Positions 36,900 through 47,813 of a stretch of 64,000 bases of DNA are shown here, in pieces (positions within the stretch are counted from its first letter, which is position 1; each line of letters opens with the position of its first letter). The stretch covers positions 34,678,899 to 34,742,898 of the forward strand of contig OX365951.1 in NCBI GenBank assembly GCA_947247005.1, given 5' to 3'. The notes beneath the pieces were generated by a model. The model made no database searches. It worked only from the letters and a program-made list of their open reading frames with translations, and was not told the DNA's origin. The position numbers were made by a program, and so were the translations under genes. The DNA comes from Spisula solida. Its lineage: Eukaryota; Mollusca; Bivalvia; Venerida; Mactridae.

Positions 36900-37297
36900 G
36901 CGGATTTAGCTCAGTGGTAACGCACTGGGCTGTCAATTCAGAGGTCGTGAGTTCAATCCCTGGCATCGGAACTTGACATTTCTGAAATATTTATAATATT
37001 TCCCGCTATATCTGGCCGTGTGGTCTGCAAAGTATTTGTCTGGAAGTGTCAGGAAGCTGTATATCGGTGCTATACACCTGGCACATTAAAGAACCAGACT
37101 GTCTATTCGAAATAAGAGCTAGGCGCACATTTGCAGCGCAGGACATGCCTCTATCTAATGTCTCTCTCTCCCTCCAGGGGCTTTTTCTCAGTCTGTCCCT
37201 CTGGTCAGATCACGCTGTATCTGCACTGGTAGAGGATGTGCCCTTGTGCATTTGAACGTGCGTTATATAAATCTGGTATATTTATTTATTTTAAAAA
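36900..37297 (+). mobile_element. tRNA-headed SINE (~400 bp)
   Basis: The 5' head 'gcggatttagctcagtgg' to 'gagttcaatccc' has A-box and B-box motifs of a pol III promoter. An anticodon-arm-like hairpin is also present (loop ctgtcaa, anticodon position GTC). Stem pairing elsewhere is poor, so this is not a functional tRNA. The body contains 'acacctggcacattaaagaa', 'tctattcgaaataagagct' and a pyrimidine-rich 'tctctctctccctccagggg' segment. It ends in the AT-rich tail 'tatttatttattttaaaaa'. The body resembles central domains shared by molluscan SINE families, but the exact family is not assigned. Confidence 0.7.
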
Positions 37298-37845
37298 GTC
37301 GCCTGAACTTCATTCATTCAATGCTGGCTGGTTTACGGACCACTCTTGACTTCATTACGATAAGATATGTACTATGTCTTCGAAGTTTGAGTTTACATGG
37401 TAAATTTGTATCAATTTCTCTTTTGTGTCAACGATTAAATGAATATACTGCACAACTACTAAAGAGCAACGCCCTTTGGGAGATGCATGTATAGATCGTT
37501 GTTTAGAGGTTGTTACTCTACAGAGGTTATATTGACGATAAATATCGGCTTACGGAAAATTTGAATTTGATGCTGCAAATAGGCTGTAGCCGTTACGGAG
37601 AGGTGGTACTATATTAAGTTACTTTCATGATATATTTTGATAAAAGTAATATGTCAATAGTTTAGTGCATTTAACTGACAACCACTCATTTGTTTATTTG
37701 GTTATCGTATTCATAAAGCATTAATTTATGCTACATATACATGTATGGTACATCATTGAAACTATAGATATATACATGCTCATACAAATGTACGTTATGC
37801 TTATTAAGTTAGATTATGTGACACCTTACATATGTTTTATTTTTA

Positions 37846-38190
37846 TATTACATTTTATCACATGTTTGACGTCGCGGTAGCGTAATAAAGCCATTATTAA
37901 TTTTTGATAATACACTAGTGTAATAAAGCTATCACGCGACGTCATTCAAAGGATAGGCGACGTCGTCAAAATTGCGCGTTTATTATAGTGAAAAATAAGT
38001 AGATTTTTTATGTTTCGGACAGAAAAGGCTAACATGTGATAAAAAGAACATTACATTTGTGACTTTCCACATTGAATTTATTAAACTCGTTGAAAAAAAA
38101 TCGATAAAATGCTCGGCAGAGCCTCGCATTTTATTATTTTATTCAACTCGTTTAATAAATTCAATATGGAAAGACACTCGTGTAATATCC
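37846..38190. mobile_element. Nested fold-back elements
   Basis: Three inverted repeats sit together. 'ttttatcacatgtt' (37853-37866) pairs with 'aacatgtgataaaa' (38031-38044). Inside that pair, 'gacgtcgcg' (37868-37876) pairs with 'cgcgacgtc' (37935-37943). To the right, 'ctttccacattgaatttatt' pairs with 'aataaattcaatatggaaag' (about 38063-38173) around 'gctcggcagagcctcgca', and pairing can be extended outward to about 38048-38189. This last hairpin is a form common in mussel-like genomes. There is no coding capacity. Confidence 0.75.
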
Positions 38191-38557
38191 TCTATATGTA
38201 TAACGTTTGCTTGTATTTTCGGGGAACTTCCGTGAGTTTTTAGTATCACCATCGACAGAAATTGCTTTAAGAAAACCGCAGTTATGGTTTATAACCGAGG
38301 TATATTCAAATATTGCTACTGGACAATAATCCTCACACAACAATCCGAAGTTTTCATTATTCAGAATAGACGATAAAAGTCATGGAAAGTCACGGAAATG
38401 GTCCCATTTATGCTTTAGTTTATAAACAAATCGTACATAAAGGGAGGGGACACCCCTCCCTTCCAACCCTCATCCGCCTCCCCAATGTTCTCGAGCGCGC
38501 GACGCGCCTGTATATGAGACATTTGTGCATAAAAAATGACTAGATAATCCAGCTTAT

Positions 38558-38710
38558 GCTAGGGTAAGACTCCCGAAAGGGCGCTCTAACATTATATCTG
38601 GCGCAAGTAGACACATTACCAGGACTATCGCATGTCAGTAATAACTTTCGAGTGTGGGAGGTCACGGGTTCAATCCAAGGCCGCTTCGCACCAAAGACGA
38701 AACAAAATGG
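38558..38710 (+). repeat. SINE-like remnant with B-box, R2 copy
   Basis: The sequence 'gggtaagactcccgaaag' to 'ccgcttcgcaccaaag' includes 'gaggtcacgggttcaatcc', a B-box-like word, but no recognisable A-box or cloverleaf. It is orthologous to 21695-21840 and 53594-53710. Confidence 0.45.
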
Positions 38711-40642
38711 TGCTAGTAATTCCCTGCTAGACTATCAGCATAAAAGTGGAACATGAGGTGTCGAGAGTGATTTACATATTAAGTTGGATAAGACTAAGTA
38801 ATAGCTGTCGGACGTGTATATTTCATAGGGTGGGATTAAAACCGGTAGTTGTGATATGAGCTAAATTGACATAGAATTCCTAGCTTTTGAGAAGTATTTT
38901 GATACGCAGAAATAAAATGAAAATTCGATACTTTTATATTGTTATAGTGTTTAATTGCATATTTCGATTTCGAGTATTGAATCGTGACGGTGGTGTTTAG
39001 GTGTTTTATTTCGATAAAGGTCCGTATATGTTTGACTGTTCAGACAAATAATGCAATTAAGCAAAAGTATGCTGCGTGTCCGAATTTAGGTCTGACCGAA
39101 AGTTAAGGGTTTACTATTAGTTTCCTTATCAAAAAGATAATATTAAGTCGGACAGGGAAGGCAGCACTCAACTTAACCAGTCGAGCACACAACCGAACGA
39201 AAAAATGATCCGCTCAAAACCCGGCTGTCAAAAGGCTGAATGAACAAGTTAAAAGTCGTGTGTACTTTTAACATAGCACACCTTCATTTATACTATCCTA
39301 CTTTCATCATGATAGCTTCTTGTTACAATTTAATTAATATCACTGATGGCTGATTTATGCCATGTCTTATTTCGCTTTTTTCGCCACAACAAAGCGACAA
39401 TGTGAAAATGTAACAGTACGAAAATATTGACTTCATCGTATCCTTGCATTGTTGCATCTTCGCATTGTTTTGGCGGAAATACGACAAATGAAGGGCGACA
39501 ATACGACAACTAAAGTCTGTGAAACACTAACTTTATTGTCCAATGAGATAGTATGCATTACCTTATCAACATCATTAGAAACCCCTGTAAAAATGGCAAT
39601 GGAATAATTCGGCTTGTTAACACCTGACCTACTGTATTATGTTCATACCATGTATTGTAGTCGAGACACACTGTTACCGTAAGTACTCATAATTTTAAGT
39701 TATGGTCATGAGTGGATGGAGCTCTATGACAACATTGGGCATTCGTATTGATGTATGTTAACATTGACTTTGAACAATATTTTTAATTGGTATTGGATAT
39801 TGGATAGTGTGACTTTTTATAGGAGGTGACCGAAATATAATACATGTATATCATAGCAAATTATGTCGTTATTATTCTGAAAGCAATTGTAAATAATCCA
39901 AAAAGTTATTTGGTGTTTTATTTTACAACTAAGATTTTGTGAAGTCAGCATTTCTTTTGAATGTATTTTGTTTATAAGTGTGTTGGTTATGAAAGAATAT
40001 TCTATGATTGATTTGACACGAGTCCGTTGTCACAGTTTAGGAGCAGGGTTCATGGATTACAGGCGTCACACCTATATTCTATAAAAGGATTCAGTCAACT
40101 GGACGCATCCTCGGACATAAGTGGTTAGTTAAGTCATCTGACAATAGGCTGGCCACGAGAATGCAAGGATGTTACTGCTGCACATGTTGTACACTATTCT
40201 TTACACATAATATTATATATAAACCAGAAACAAACAGCAGAACACAACGAAAATGAATATAGATCTAATATTGAAGCGATATTTAAGAACCACAACTACT
40301 GTGAAGTTTGGTATAAACACGTTATGTACATTGGTAATAAAACAGACACTCCACAGCCACGCAGAAACGACGTCAGCACCTAGTCACCAACGCATGAGTC
40401 GGATGTAAATCGAACCATCTACATCCAAAAACAGATGTCGCAATGAAACCTATAATTATACTCTTACATATACCCACCAAGGAATGAATGACATTTGTGA
40501 ACTTTGAATTTTTGCATAATTTATCATAAAGTGAGGTAATTATGAGTGATAACAACACTGAAGTTAATACACATTGCTTCTTTATCCATTGAACAATGAA
40601 CTTAATGACAATACTATATGTTGCCTCTGTCAAAAAATTGCA

Positions 40643-40880
40643 CATCATAGAAATGATGTAATATTATAGCATTCAGAGCTCTAATCTAGGCTCAAACCCA
40701 TATATTCATTTGAGCTTTCGTAACACATATTTTATTACAATTCTGCTAATGTAAATGTCAGACCAATCATAGAAATGATGTAATATCATAATAGCATACA
40801 TAGTTCTAACCTGGGCTCAAACCCAAATATCCATCCGATCAACTTTCATAACAATCGTTTTATTCTGCTAATGTAACTGT
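40643..40880 (+). repeat. Local ~123-bp tandem duplication in R2
   Basis: 'atcatagaaatgatgtaat', 'ggctcaaaccca' and 'ctttc.taaca' occur in the same order twice, about 123 bp apart (near 40644 and 40767). R1 and R3 have a single copy (about 24593-24680 and 56227-56310). The two R2 units have diverged somewhat. Confidence 0.75.
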
Positions 40881-41339
40881 CCGATTTATAGAGGTAACAT
40901 TATTACGTACGTTGGGTTAGTAGAAACCTTGAACAATGTTTACAACAAATATAACCAAAGACTAGCATAACTCAGCCTGACGTATATTATGATGTTCTTT
41001 GTTTTACAACCTAATGAAATTACGATTTTTACAAGATCATACAATGTATACATTGATCCTAGATTCTGATAGAAACAACATAGATACATCAGTGGTGTAA
41101 TCAGGGTATATATCATTCCCGTACCTGCTGTGTTCTTAAAACAACAATAAGAAACACGAATGTTTTTTGAAAACTGAAACCCATTAAAACCAGCTGGATA
41201 TTCTGATATAAGGTTGTTAAGTGAATGCTTTATGAAACATGAAAGATCATAATATTATACGCCAAAATGCGCAAAATGAAATATAACACATTTTCATAGA
41301 AAAGTATTAAACATTCTTTCAAACACATTCCCATTAAAC

Positions 41340-41630
41340 CCATGGATGCGTTGAATTCACGTTTATCTTCTATTTGTTTTCTATTATATAATGTACATTG
41401 TCATTACAATGCCTTTGATATGACCTTATTCAATTGGATTGAGGCTGCCACCACTACCCGAATTCCTGAGGCAGCCATTTTGTTCACAGTACCAATACCC
41501 GGTGAGGTATTGTTCGAGGCAAGCTACGCACCGGTTAAGTATGACATAAAGGTTATTGCTATGCTGGTAATTCCAACAAGAATGCAGGGACATATTGGAT
41601 TCAAATATAATATAAATAATAAATACTGAG
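41340..41630. other. Conserved island, R2 copy
   Basis: This is the counterpart of 25360-25580. The plus frame is open from 41342 to 41629 (95 codons) in this copy. The central part aligns without indels to R1 and R3, but the first about 30 codons are not matched. The YY1-like word is at 41470-41482 on the minus strand. No family is recognised, and the stop in R1 argues against current coding. Confidence 0.35.
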
Positions 41631-41937
41631 GCGTTTAATTGCGCTATAAGACATATATATTTGATTATTCTGATTTACACGAATATTCCAACAAATCACG
41701 TGCAATAAAACTACCTTACATCAAACCTAACGTCGACATGATCAGCTTTAAACTCATACAAAATAATCATAACTTTTTAATGGAGTACCAAGGTGATGGT
41801 GAATTGTACCCAGAGTAATATACGTAGGTTAAGAATAATATTACACATCTAAAAAATATCCATGCACGGTTCCCATAGTTAGGACTGTTTGGGATAACTA
41901 AGCACGTCCGTCCACATTTTTCAAGATTTTTCTGAAT

Positions 41938-42375
41938 AATTTGAAAACGATTATAGGTATCAACTTCAGACTTTAAACATAAGCTCATAACAACAGTGCG
42001 CTATTTTATGGCAAGTTACATTACCCTCGCTATTATATTGGAAGAATAATGTCCTTTTGTTAAATTCCAATTTTCCTTATTTTTCATCCTTTTAATAATA
42101 GATATTCAAATAAAACTTGCTATACTTATTGCAGTAATAATACGCATATCTGTAGCAAAGGGAAATAACTCTAGCTTTGATAAATGTTGACTAATGCCCC
42201 CTTTTCAGCTTTACAAATTTTGACATTGGCCATAGCAAAAAAAGGTTCAAGATATGCAAATGAAACTTTCTATGCTTACTGCTATTGACTACGACAGTAA
42301 GTACATGTATGTGGAGTAAACACCTATTCACATATTTTAGCAAAGAGTGACAACTCTAGCTTTAATAAATTTGTA
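41938..42375 (-). repeat. Bivalve-type ~165-bp repeat units, R2
   Basis: Diverged direct units contain 'ataggtatcaacttcagactttaaacataagctca', 'caagttacattaccctcgct', 'ccttttgttaaattccaattttcc' and 'caaagggaaataactctagctttgat'. A longer and clearer run is in R3 at 57885-58385. R1 lacks them at the matching point. The minus frame 41767-41988 reads through one unit and is not a gene. Confidence 0.6.
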
Positions 42376-43383
42376 ATGATTGTCCTTAACACTTGCGCAC
42401 AAAACAAACAGATTAATGTAGTTCTGTTATGTGTATTTCCATCTTGCCGACAATATTGACCAATCAGGATGATGTAGGAACAAGGCAACGTCAATGAAAC
42501 AATGTCATGATTAAAACAGTGCAAGGAACTCTAAGGAACTATCTTGTGTTATAGATGCACCAGACTAAATGTACTCATTATTCCGATATACTATGACAAA
42601 TAAACGGCTGTAAAAACTAAACTCATGGGAAATAAAGAAATAAAAAGTGCACCATATAGTATGCAGTCTGGTATGATCATATTTTAACTCAGTTATAATT
42701 CCATATGGACAAATGTTTTAATACACTCGTCAGAAGAACTCTTATACTTGATAATGAGTTTTTTTTTATAATGAGTTTTATCATTTTTAAGTGAGCGAAT
42801 AAGTATATTTAGTTTAAACGTTTATAGAAATGACGTTATCAAAATATGTAGGATTAGCAACCGTTTTTCGACAGTTTATGTCTGGATTACAATGCTAACA
42901 ACTCGTACGAGTTCATATATGTTAGAATTCAAACGGCTTTTGTAGTATCAAAGAGCCTTGGAACATCTCGTACACGTCGGGGCCCGTACGATCTTCAGAG
43001 GATAAAGTCGTACGATATCCGCACGGACATAGCAGACAATACGTACGGTACTCGCAAGGAACTCGAACTGTTCTCATAGGTTCGAACAACACTCAAAGGA
43101 CAATCGTAGAATGTCCGCGCGGTGACCGCACGGTGGCCATGAGTGTTTCTTGCGATGATCCCAGCGAGAATCGCTAAGCTTCATGTATGTACGATGTTTT
43201 GCACGAGCTCCTTTGAGCTCATGTAGTGTCTGTACCGGAGTATCTATTTTCCTGGCTTTGAAATATCGCTACGGGCTCGAAGACGACAAGGGAGCCTGAG
43301 GAAACACCCATACACATTTCCTCGTCGAGTTACGAAAATGTGCACCATGCTCGTGTGTGTCTATGTTGTTCCTAAGGAAGTCC

Positions 43384-43506
43384 GATCGCACGGAACTCAC
43401 ACAGAGATCGCACGGAGATCGCACTGAACTCGCACAGAGATCGCACGGAACTCGCATAGAAGATCTGCACGGAAATCGCATAGAACTCGCTCAGAGATCG
43501 CACGCA
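43384..43506 (+). repeat. 11-bp tandem array, R2 (11 units)
   Basis: Units of the type 'gatcgcacgga' / 'actcgcacaga' start every 11 bp at 43384, 43395, 43406, 43417, 43428, 43439 and 43450. A 13-bp variant is at 43461, then 43474, 43485 and 43496. The array ends in 'gatatc'. R1 has three units at 27097-27129, and R3 has lost the region through a deletion at about 59297. Because 33 bp is a multiple of both 11 and 3, any frame across it encodes an 11-residue periodic peptide (for example RTELAQRSHGD in the plus frame 43357-43578). This explains the overlapping open frames on both strands. Confidence 0.92.
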
Positions 43507-44251
43507 GATATCGAGACAACGAGTCAGACCTGGGCCTGTCACACACTTTGTGCATTTCGTCACAGGACGAGGACATAAATAAACCAGAGTATGCACTTAA
43601 CCATGCAGATTGCAATTTATATAAACTCATAATGCTATCATACAAATATCGTAATTGTCTAAGGTTAACTTAAATTGCGAGACGCCCTTGGGTGTATCCA
43701 GAATCCATACATCCGCTTGTAACAAATCATCTTAATAAGTCATTCACAATCATCCAACATATTTTGGGAGTTTTAAATTTATGCTCGAGAAAATTGAGAT
43801 ATTCCACGGCTTGAGTTATTTCACTCTCTAAAAACTTTCTACGACAACTTGCCTACCAGATTGAGATCACATCAAGGAGACAACAAACAGTGTATTATGT
43901 GCTGCAATATTTGTTACATTCCCAGGTCGTCAAAACGGAAGTAACCACCTACATCTGAACAGTACCACCCCCGATATGTTAACAATGATATAATAATGTC
44001 GGCATTTACATTAACATAATTACAAGTAATAAAAATGTCACAATTAGTTGAAATAAGTTTAAATCTAACCTCGCGTCATGTTATGTGTCGCAACGGTAGA
44101 ATCAGCATAATTAGTGTCAAAGACTACTAATTAAATGTAGCCCAAATACAATATTTAAGATAATACATTACTCATAATACATATTTCATTTAGAGAAAAT
44201 GTTTTAACAATATGTTCGAAATGTCTGTAAAGAACGCAATACGCATAAAAT

Positions 44252-44500
44252 GTGCACCAGTTCAGTTCAACAAGAATATTTATAGACCTGACTAAATTTC
44301 CAATTAAATTAACACCGTTTCCATGTATACATTCAAAATTAATTTTAATTGAATATAATTCAATTGCCATGCAATATAAAGCAATTAAATTGATTTTACT
44401 ACGAAACACCTTCAAGAACGGAATTTATTATATACTCAGTTCGTTTAAAACGCAAAATGCAGACACTTTCTCTATAGTACAGGACTGTGCTATAACATAA
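44252..44500 (+). pseudogene. Broken R2 copy of the 27847-28251 frame
   Basis: It is homologous to the R1 and R3 frames through KLILIEY and AIKLILLRNTFKN. It loses one base in an A run near 44450 and lacks the segment corresponding to 'tcccgtagatttacaag', so the frame ends early. The start region also differs from R1. It is either a decayed copy or non-coding DNA that happens to stay open in the other copies. Confidence 0.25.
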
Positions 44501-45029
44501 TGATGTATGTATGTATAATATTTACTTTTGGGTGAACTTTATGAACTAAAATGACTTTTTGTTATATTTCGCTAATTTGGGAGTCGATCAACACAAATTG
44601 ATAAACGATACATTATGAGCGTTGTCGTGGATTAGTATTCGGCGTCTTTAAATGTACTGAGTATACTAGAATAAATATATACGAGAACATATTTGATCTG
44701 GTCTTGCAATGCATTCAGCGTATGTGTAGGTATGTGGCCCCAGAGTAGAATGAAAGGTAAGGTGAAATCAGATTAGCGCGTGTTATATCACCTATCCTGT
44801 CTTGTTTATATATTACCAGATGGATTTGTTCTTCAGACAGAACAATATTTATGTTAATTATACAAGAGTGATGTTGAACAATGTACTAATGAGTTAGACG
44901 AGTTAAACAATAGAAAATTATCAGGTAGACAATGCGTTTATACTTCCGTGTTCAATCACTATGATGTCCAGGTACTTGTATATGTTAGAATGCTTAGGTC
45001 GTATACGGTAATTGTTACTAATTATCACG

Positions 45030-45560
45030 TTTAGGACTCCAATAAACGTATGTCGTAATCAATTGATTCAATTATGAGCACAAACACGTACGCGTTATAA
45101 AATTAAATTTATTTTAACACTATTACAGTGGCCTCCGTAGCTCAATGGTTAGCGCGCTTGCCGTCTAATCTGGCGACCCGGGTTCAAATCCGGGTGGGGG
45201 CACACATATATGCCTGCCATATTTCAGCATAAAGCTGATTGGCAAATAAAGGCTATGCTCGGCATTTTTAGTAAAACCTCTATTATACATGTACAATGTA
45301 CATTCACACCAAGGACTCCAAACAAAAAGATGCCCTAATTAAGTGGTTCAATAGTTAGCAAAACAATGAAAAAGCACATAATTATGCAGTATAAAAGTAA
45401 ATTTATTTGAAATTATTACAGTAGAATCTCGATTACAAGATCATCTTTAGAACTCGCATGTTCGAATGTCTAAATAAATAAGTTGGTTTACTAATGAGCA
45501 AAAATCAATTAAAATGCACATGTATACGTAAATCATTTGTTCAAACAGTTTTAGGACGTC
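45030..45560 (+). repeat. Degenerate ~140-bp tandem units, R2
   Basis: Units contain 'taggactcc', 'aattaagtggttcaatagttagc', 'aaaagtaaatttattt' and 'attacagtagaatctcgat'. They are equivalent to 28879-29200 and 60036-60290. One unit is split by the SINE at 45130-45270. Confidence 0.5.
45130..45270 (+). mobile_element. Short SINE with Arg-like tRNA head
   Basis: 45130-45203 resembles a tRNA. The seven-pair acceptor stem GCCTCCG/TGGGGGC closes, an A-box-like 'tagctcaatggttagcgc' is present, and the B-box is GGTTCAAATCC. The anticodon region 'gtctaatct' is closest to an Arg TCT loop. The anticodon arm is one base short, the T-stem carries an extra G, and the D-stem has a mismatch, so it is not a standard tRNA. 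The trailing 'tttcagcataaagctgattg' and 'aaataaaggctatgctcgg' form a short body. R1 and R3 lack the insert between 'attac.gt' and 'gaacc'. Confidence 0.65.
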
Positions 45561-45918
45561 CTAATACCCTATGATCACTAGAAAAATGGCATTCATTAAA
45601 GCAAAATGGCTTTGGGAATAAACCCTATTCGACCAGGAAACACAACATTATTTTAATTTTGTACTAAAACGTAACTTCATTCGCCAAAGATGGCAAATGG
45701 GCATTGGATCTTAATTGTATTCGACCAGAAAATACGATGCATGTTCTTCTTTATATTTCTGGATTATAAAGCTAAGTTCGTACACCAAAGATGGTAAATT
45801 TGTGGTGTTGATGTATGCAAGGTTCCGCTACTTCAATAATAAGTAGCGATTGTTTGATGTTGATGTACACAGAGTTGAACATTCTGTACATACACGTATA
45901 ACGTATACAGCTACATAT

Positions 45919-46031
45919 GGCGGATCCATACGCTCACTTCGGCACTTTCCGTCCGGCACCTTCCGTACGCTTCCGTAATATTACCATATTTGGTTCGTGC
46001 CCGCCAGAGACCAACAGGCCTCTGATTATAC
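45919..46031. mobile_element. R2-private ~113-bp insertion, unidentified
   Basis: R1 reads 'cagctacttacacgatgtcg'. R2 has 'cagctacata', about 113 extra bases and then 'tacgatgtcg'. The insert is CG- and CCG-richer than its surroundings, with 'cacttcggcactttccgtcc' and 'caacaggcctctgatta'. No terminal inverted repeats or clear target duplication are visible. Confidence 0.5.
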
Positions 46032-46550
46032 GATGTCGAACATGAGTGTAAAACACAAGATGCATTAATAAATAATTTCCTTTCATTTTCTATCTATAAA
46101 ACAATTGACCTAATCTAAACAACACATCCATGTGCAGATATCAGCCATCAACACAACACAGTTATTCCATGTTAATTTTTTAACGATAATCATTTGCTTT
46201 CAATCTTTATCAAACGCCGAATAATCATATATAAATAAATCTACACAATAAACGAAACACATTCAGTGCAACCTTTCCTCAGCGGACCTGTTTTGGGGAA
46301 ATAGAATATTCAGTGTGTCATTTATCAAATACATGTATACACAGTCAGCAAGAAGCTACTACCAATTTACCCGTCTTAAACAAAGACATTTAAACAACAA
46401 TATTGTCATTACGAACTGTTGTTGCTCTGAATATGTATTTACGTTACTTAAGGTGTAAGTAGACAATAATTCAAATCGTTTGGAGAGCAATAACATTTTC
46501 CCATTGAAGACCCTACATATAATATAGTTATGTTATACCCTACATATACA

Positions 46551-46660
46551 GTACGATCCCTCCAGAGCGGCCCTATGTAGTGCAACTATCTCTCTATAAC
46601 AGTTCCTTCAAAAACCTTACCGCCAAAGGAAGTTGTTCTACAGAGGTTGTACCGTAATTA
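46551..46660. mobile_element. R2-private ~110-bp insertion, unidentified
   Basis: Where R1 reads 'accctacatacaattatg', R2 inserts a segment containing 'cagtacgatccctccagagc', 'agtgcaactatctctctata' and 'gttgttctacagaggttgt'. A similar 'ctacagaggtta' phrase occurs at about 37518 in the R2 insertion cluster, suggesting a dispersed repeat. Ends are not resolved. Confidence 0.45.
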
Positions 46661-46738
46661 TGTTTTTATAAATATTCAAATTTTTAACGTGTACAGTGGC
46701 TAGTCTACCCCTAATCATCAATGATAATCTGTTAAGTT

Positions 46739-46966
46739 AAAAAGGGCGGAGCGAGCGAAGCGAAGCGAGTCCTTTTTAGTCATTAAAATTTACTTAATAA
46801 GTTCTAACTAACTTAGAATATAAAATTCTGCATTCTGATTGGCCGATAGAAAGTAGCGCCAACGCATGACGTAAAGTCTGTGAAGAGAAAATTTTAATGA
46901 TTAAATTTTCAGTTAACCGCCAAAATGCGGCGTTTTCATTGACTCATAATGTAGGTTATATTCTAA
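46739..46966. mobile_element. R2-private 228-bp insertion with internal inverted repeats
   Basis: It is flanked by 'gttaagtt' (46731-46738) and 'tttaggtt' (46967-46974), possibly a degraded 8-bp target duplication. R1 has one uninterrupted 'gtttaggtt' near 30331. The insert begins with the fold-back 'aaaaagggcggagcgagcg' / 'gcgagtccttttta'. It has a second inverted pair, 'tagtcattaaaattta' (46777-46792) with 'aaaattttaatgatta' (46888-46903), and contains 'attctgattggccgatag'. No ORF is present. Confidence 0.55.
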
Positions 46967-47618
46967 TTTAGGTTACACGACCTATTTCATGCAAGCAAGT
47001 TAAAAATATACATAATCAGTAATTAGTGTGATAAATTATGCTCTATGTGGTGATTTTTAAACACAATAATGAGCTTTAAACAAAATTATAGTTTATGAGA
47101 AAAAATAGTTAATATCATATAGCAACCCCTTTCGTATTCTTAACGTCATAGAGGATCACAGGGAAGACTAGGTTTGCCCAACTGTGTTGTCTCTTTAAAT
47201 GTAAAAAATCGTTATTATTATTAATGATAATGCTCTTAAATAGTGTTCTGGACATCTTCACGGGTTCCTGTTAGACACTGAAAATACGAACAGCAATTAA
47301 TGGCGATATAGACCATACGTAAAATGCAGTTATGAAGCTGAATTCAACAACTGAATAAGTAATTTATGTAGGCCAGGGAACGATATTATTTGCCATACAA
47401 AACAAAGTCAACAATTCCAACTAAAATAGCATTTAAGTGGGTATGCCAACGCTTTACAAATTGTGGACTAAAATAAAATAGTTCATTTCCACTTTCAAAA
47501 ATAGTTTTACTGTTGTTTATAAACAATTGACTGTATGTATCAAGCGGACTGTCAATCATAAGGAATGTACTTTTCGGTTCTGGAATGAATGGACTGGTGT
47601 ATGAGCGTATTGTTTTAA

Positions 47619-47813
47619 TACTGTAAAATAATCATTTTTCGAGGGAGTTGAATTTTTGTTGCACTCGACCACAGAATCTCATCCCCACGTTTAATCGACC
47701 TCTCAAATATCAAGCAAGGGTTTTCCTTTTCGTGTTATGTAATCCAAGAATTTACGACCCAACGTAATGCTTTTTCATCAAAATCAATGAAATTAATATG
47801 TGATTTTACAGTA
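47619..47813 (+). mobile_element. MITE-like dispersed repeat, copy 5 (R2)
   Basis: It is orthologous to copy 4 (30907-31122), with the same 'tactgtaaaataatcattttt' start and 'aatatgtgattttacagta' end and the same flanks. It is about 20 bp shorter through internal deletions. Confidence 0.75.

Larger units (their letters stand above)
36813..38560. mobile_element. R2-private insertion cluster (about 1.75 kb)
   Basis: R1 (about 21625-21695) and R3 (about 53520-53592) have well under 100 bp between the conserved flanks where R2 has about 1.75 kb. The cluster holds a SINE (36900-37297), a stretch without recognised features at about 37300-37845, and nested fold-backs at 37846-38190. Near its right end is the perfect hairpin gggaggggacacccctccc (38442-38460). 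The frames at 37046-37255, 37246-37494 and 38161-38343 lie in these repeats and are not genes. Whether the cluster arrived as one event or several is unresolved. Confidence 0.65.

Noticed and set aside
36900..36970. tRNA-Asp-like gene
   Set aside because: Acceptor and T stems do not pair well and a SINE body and A/T-rich tail follow directly, so it is a SINE head.
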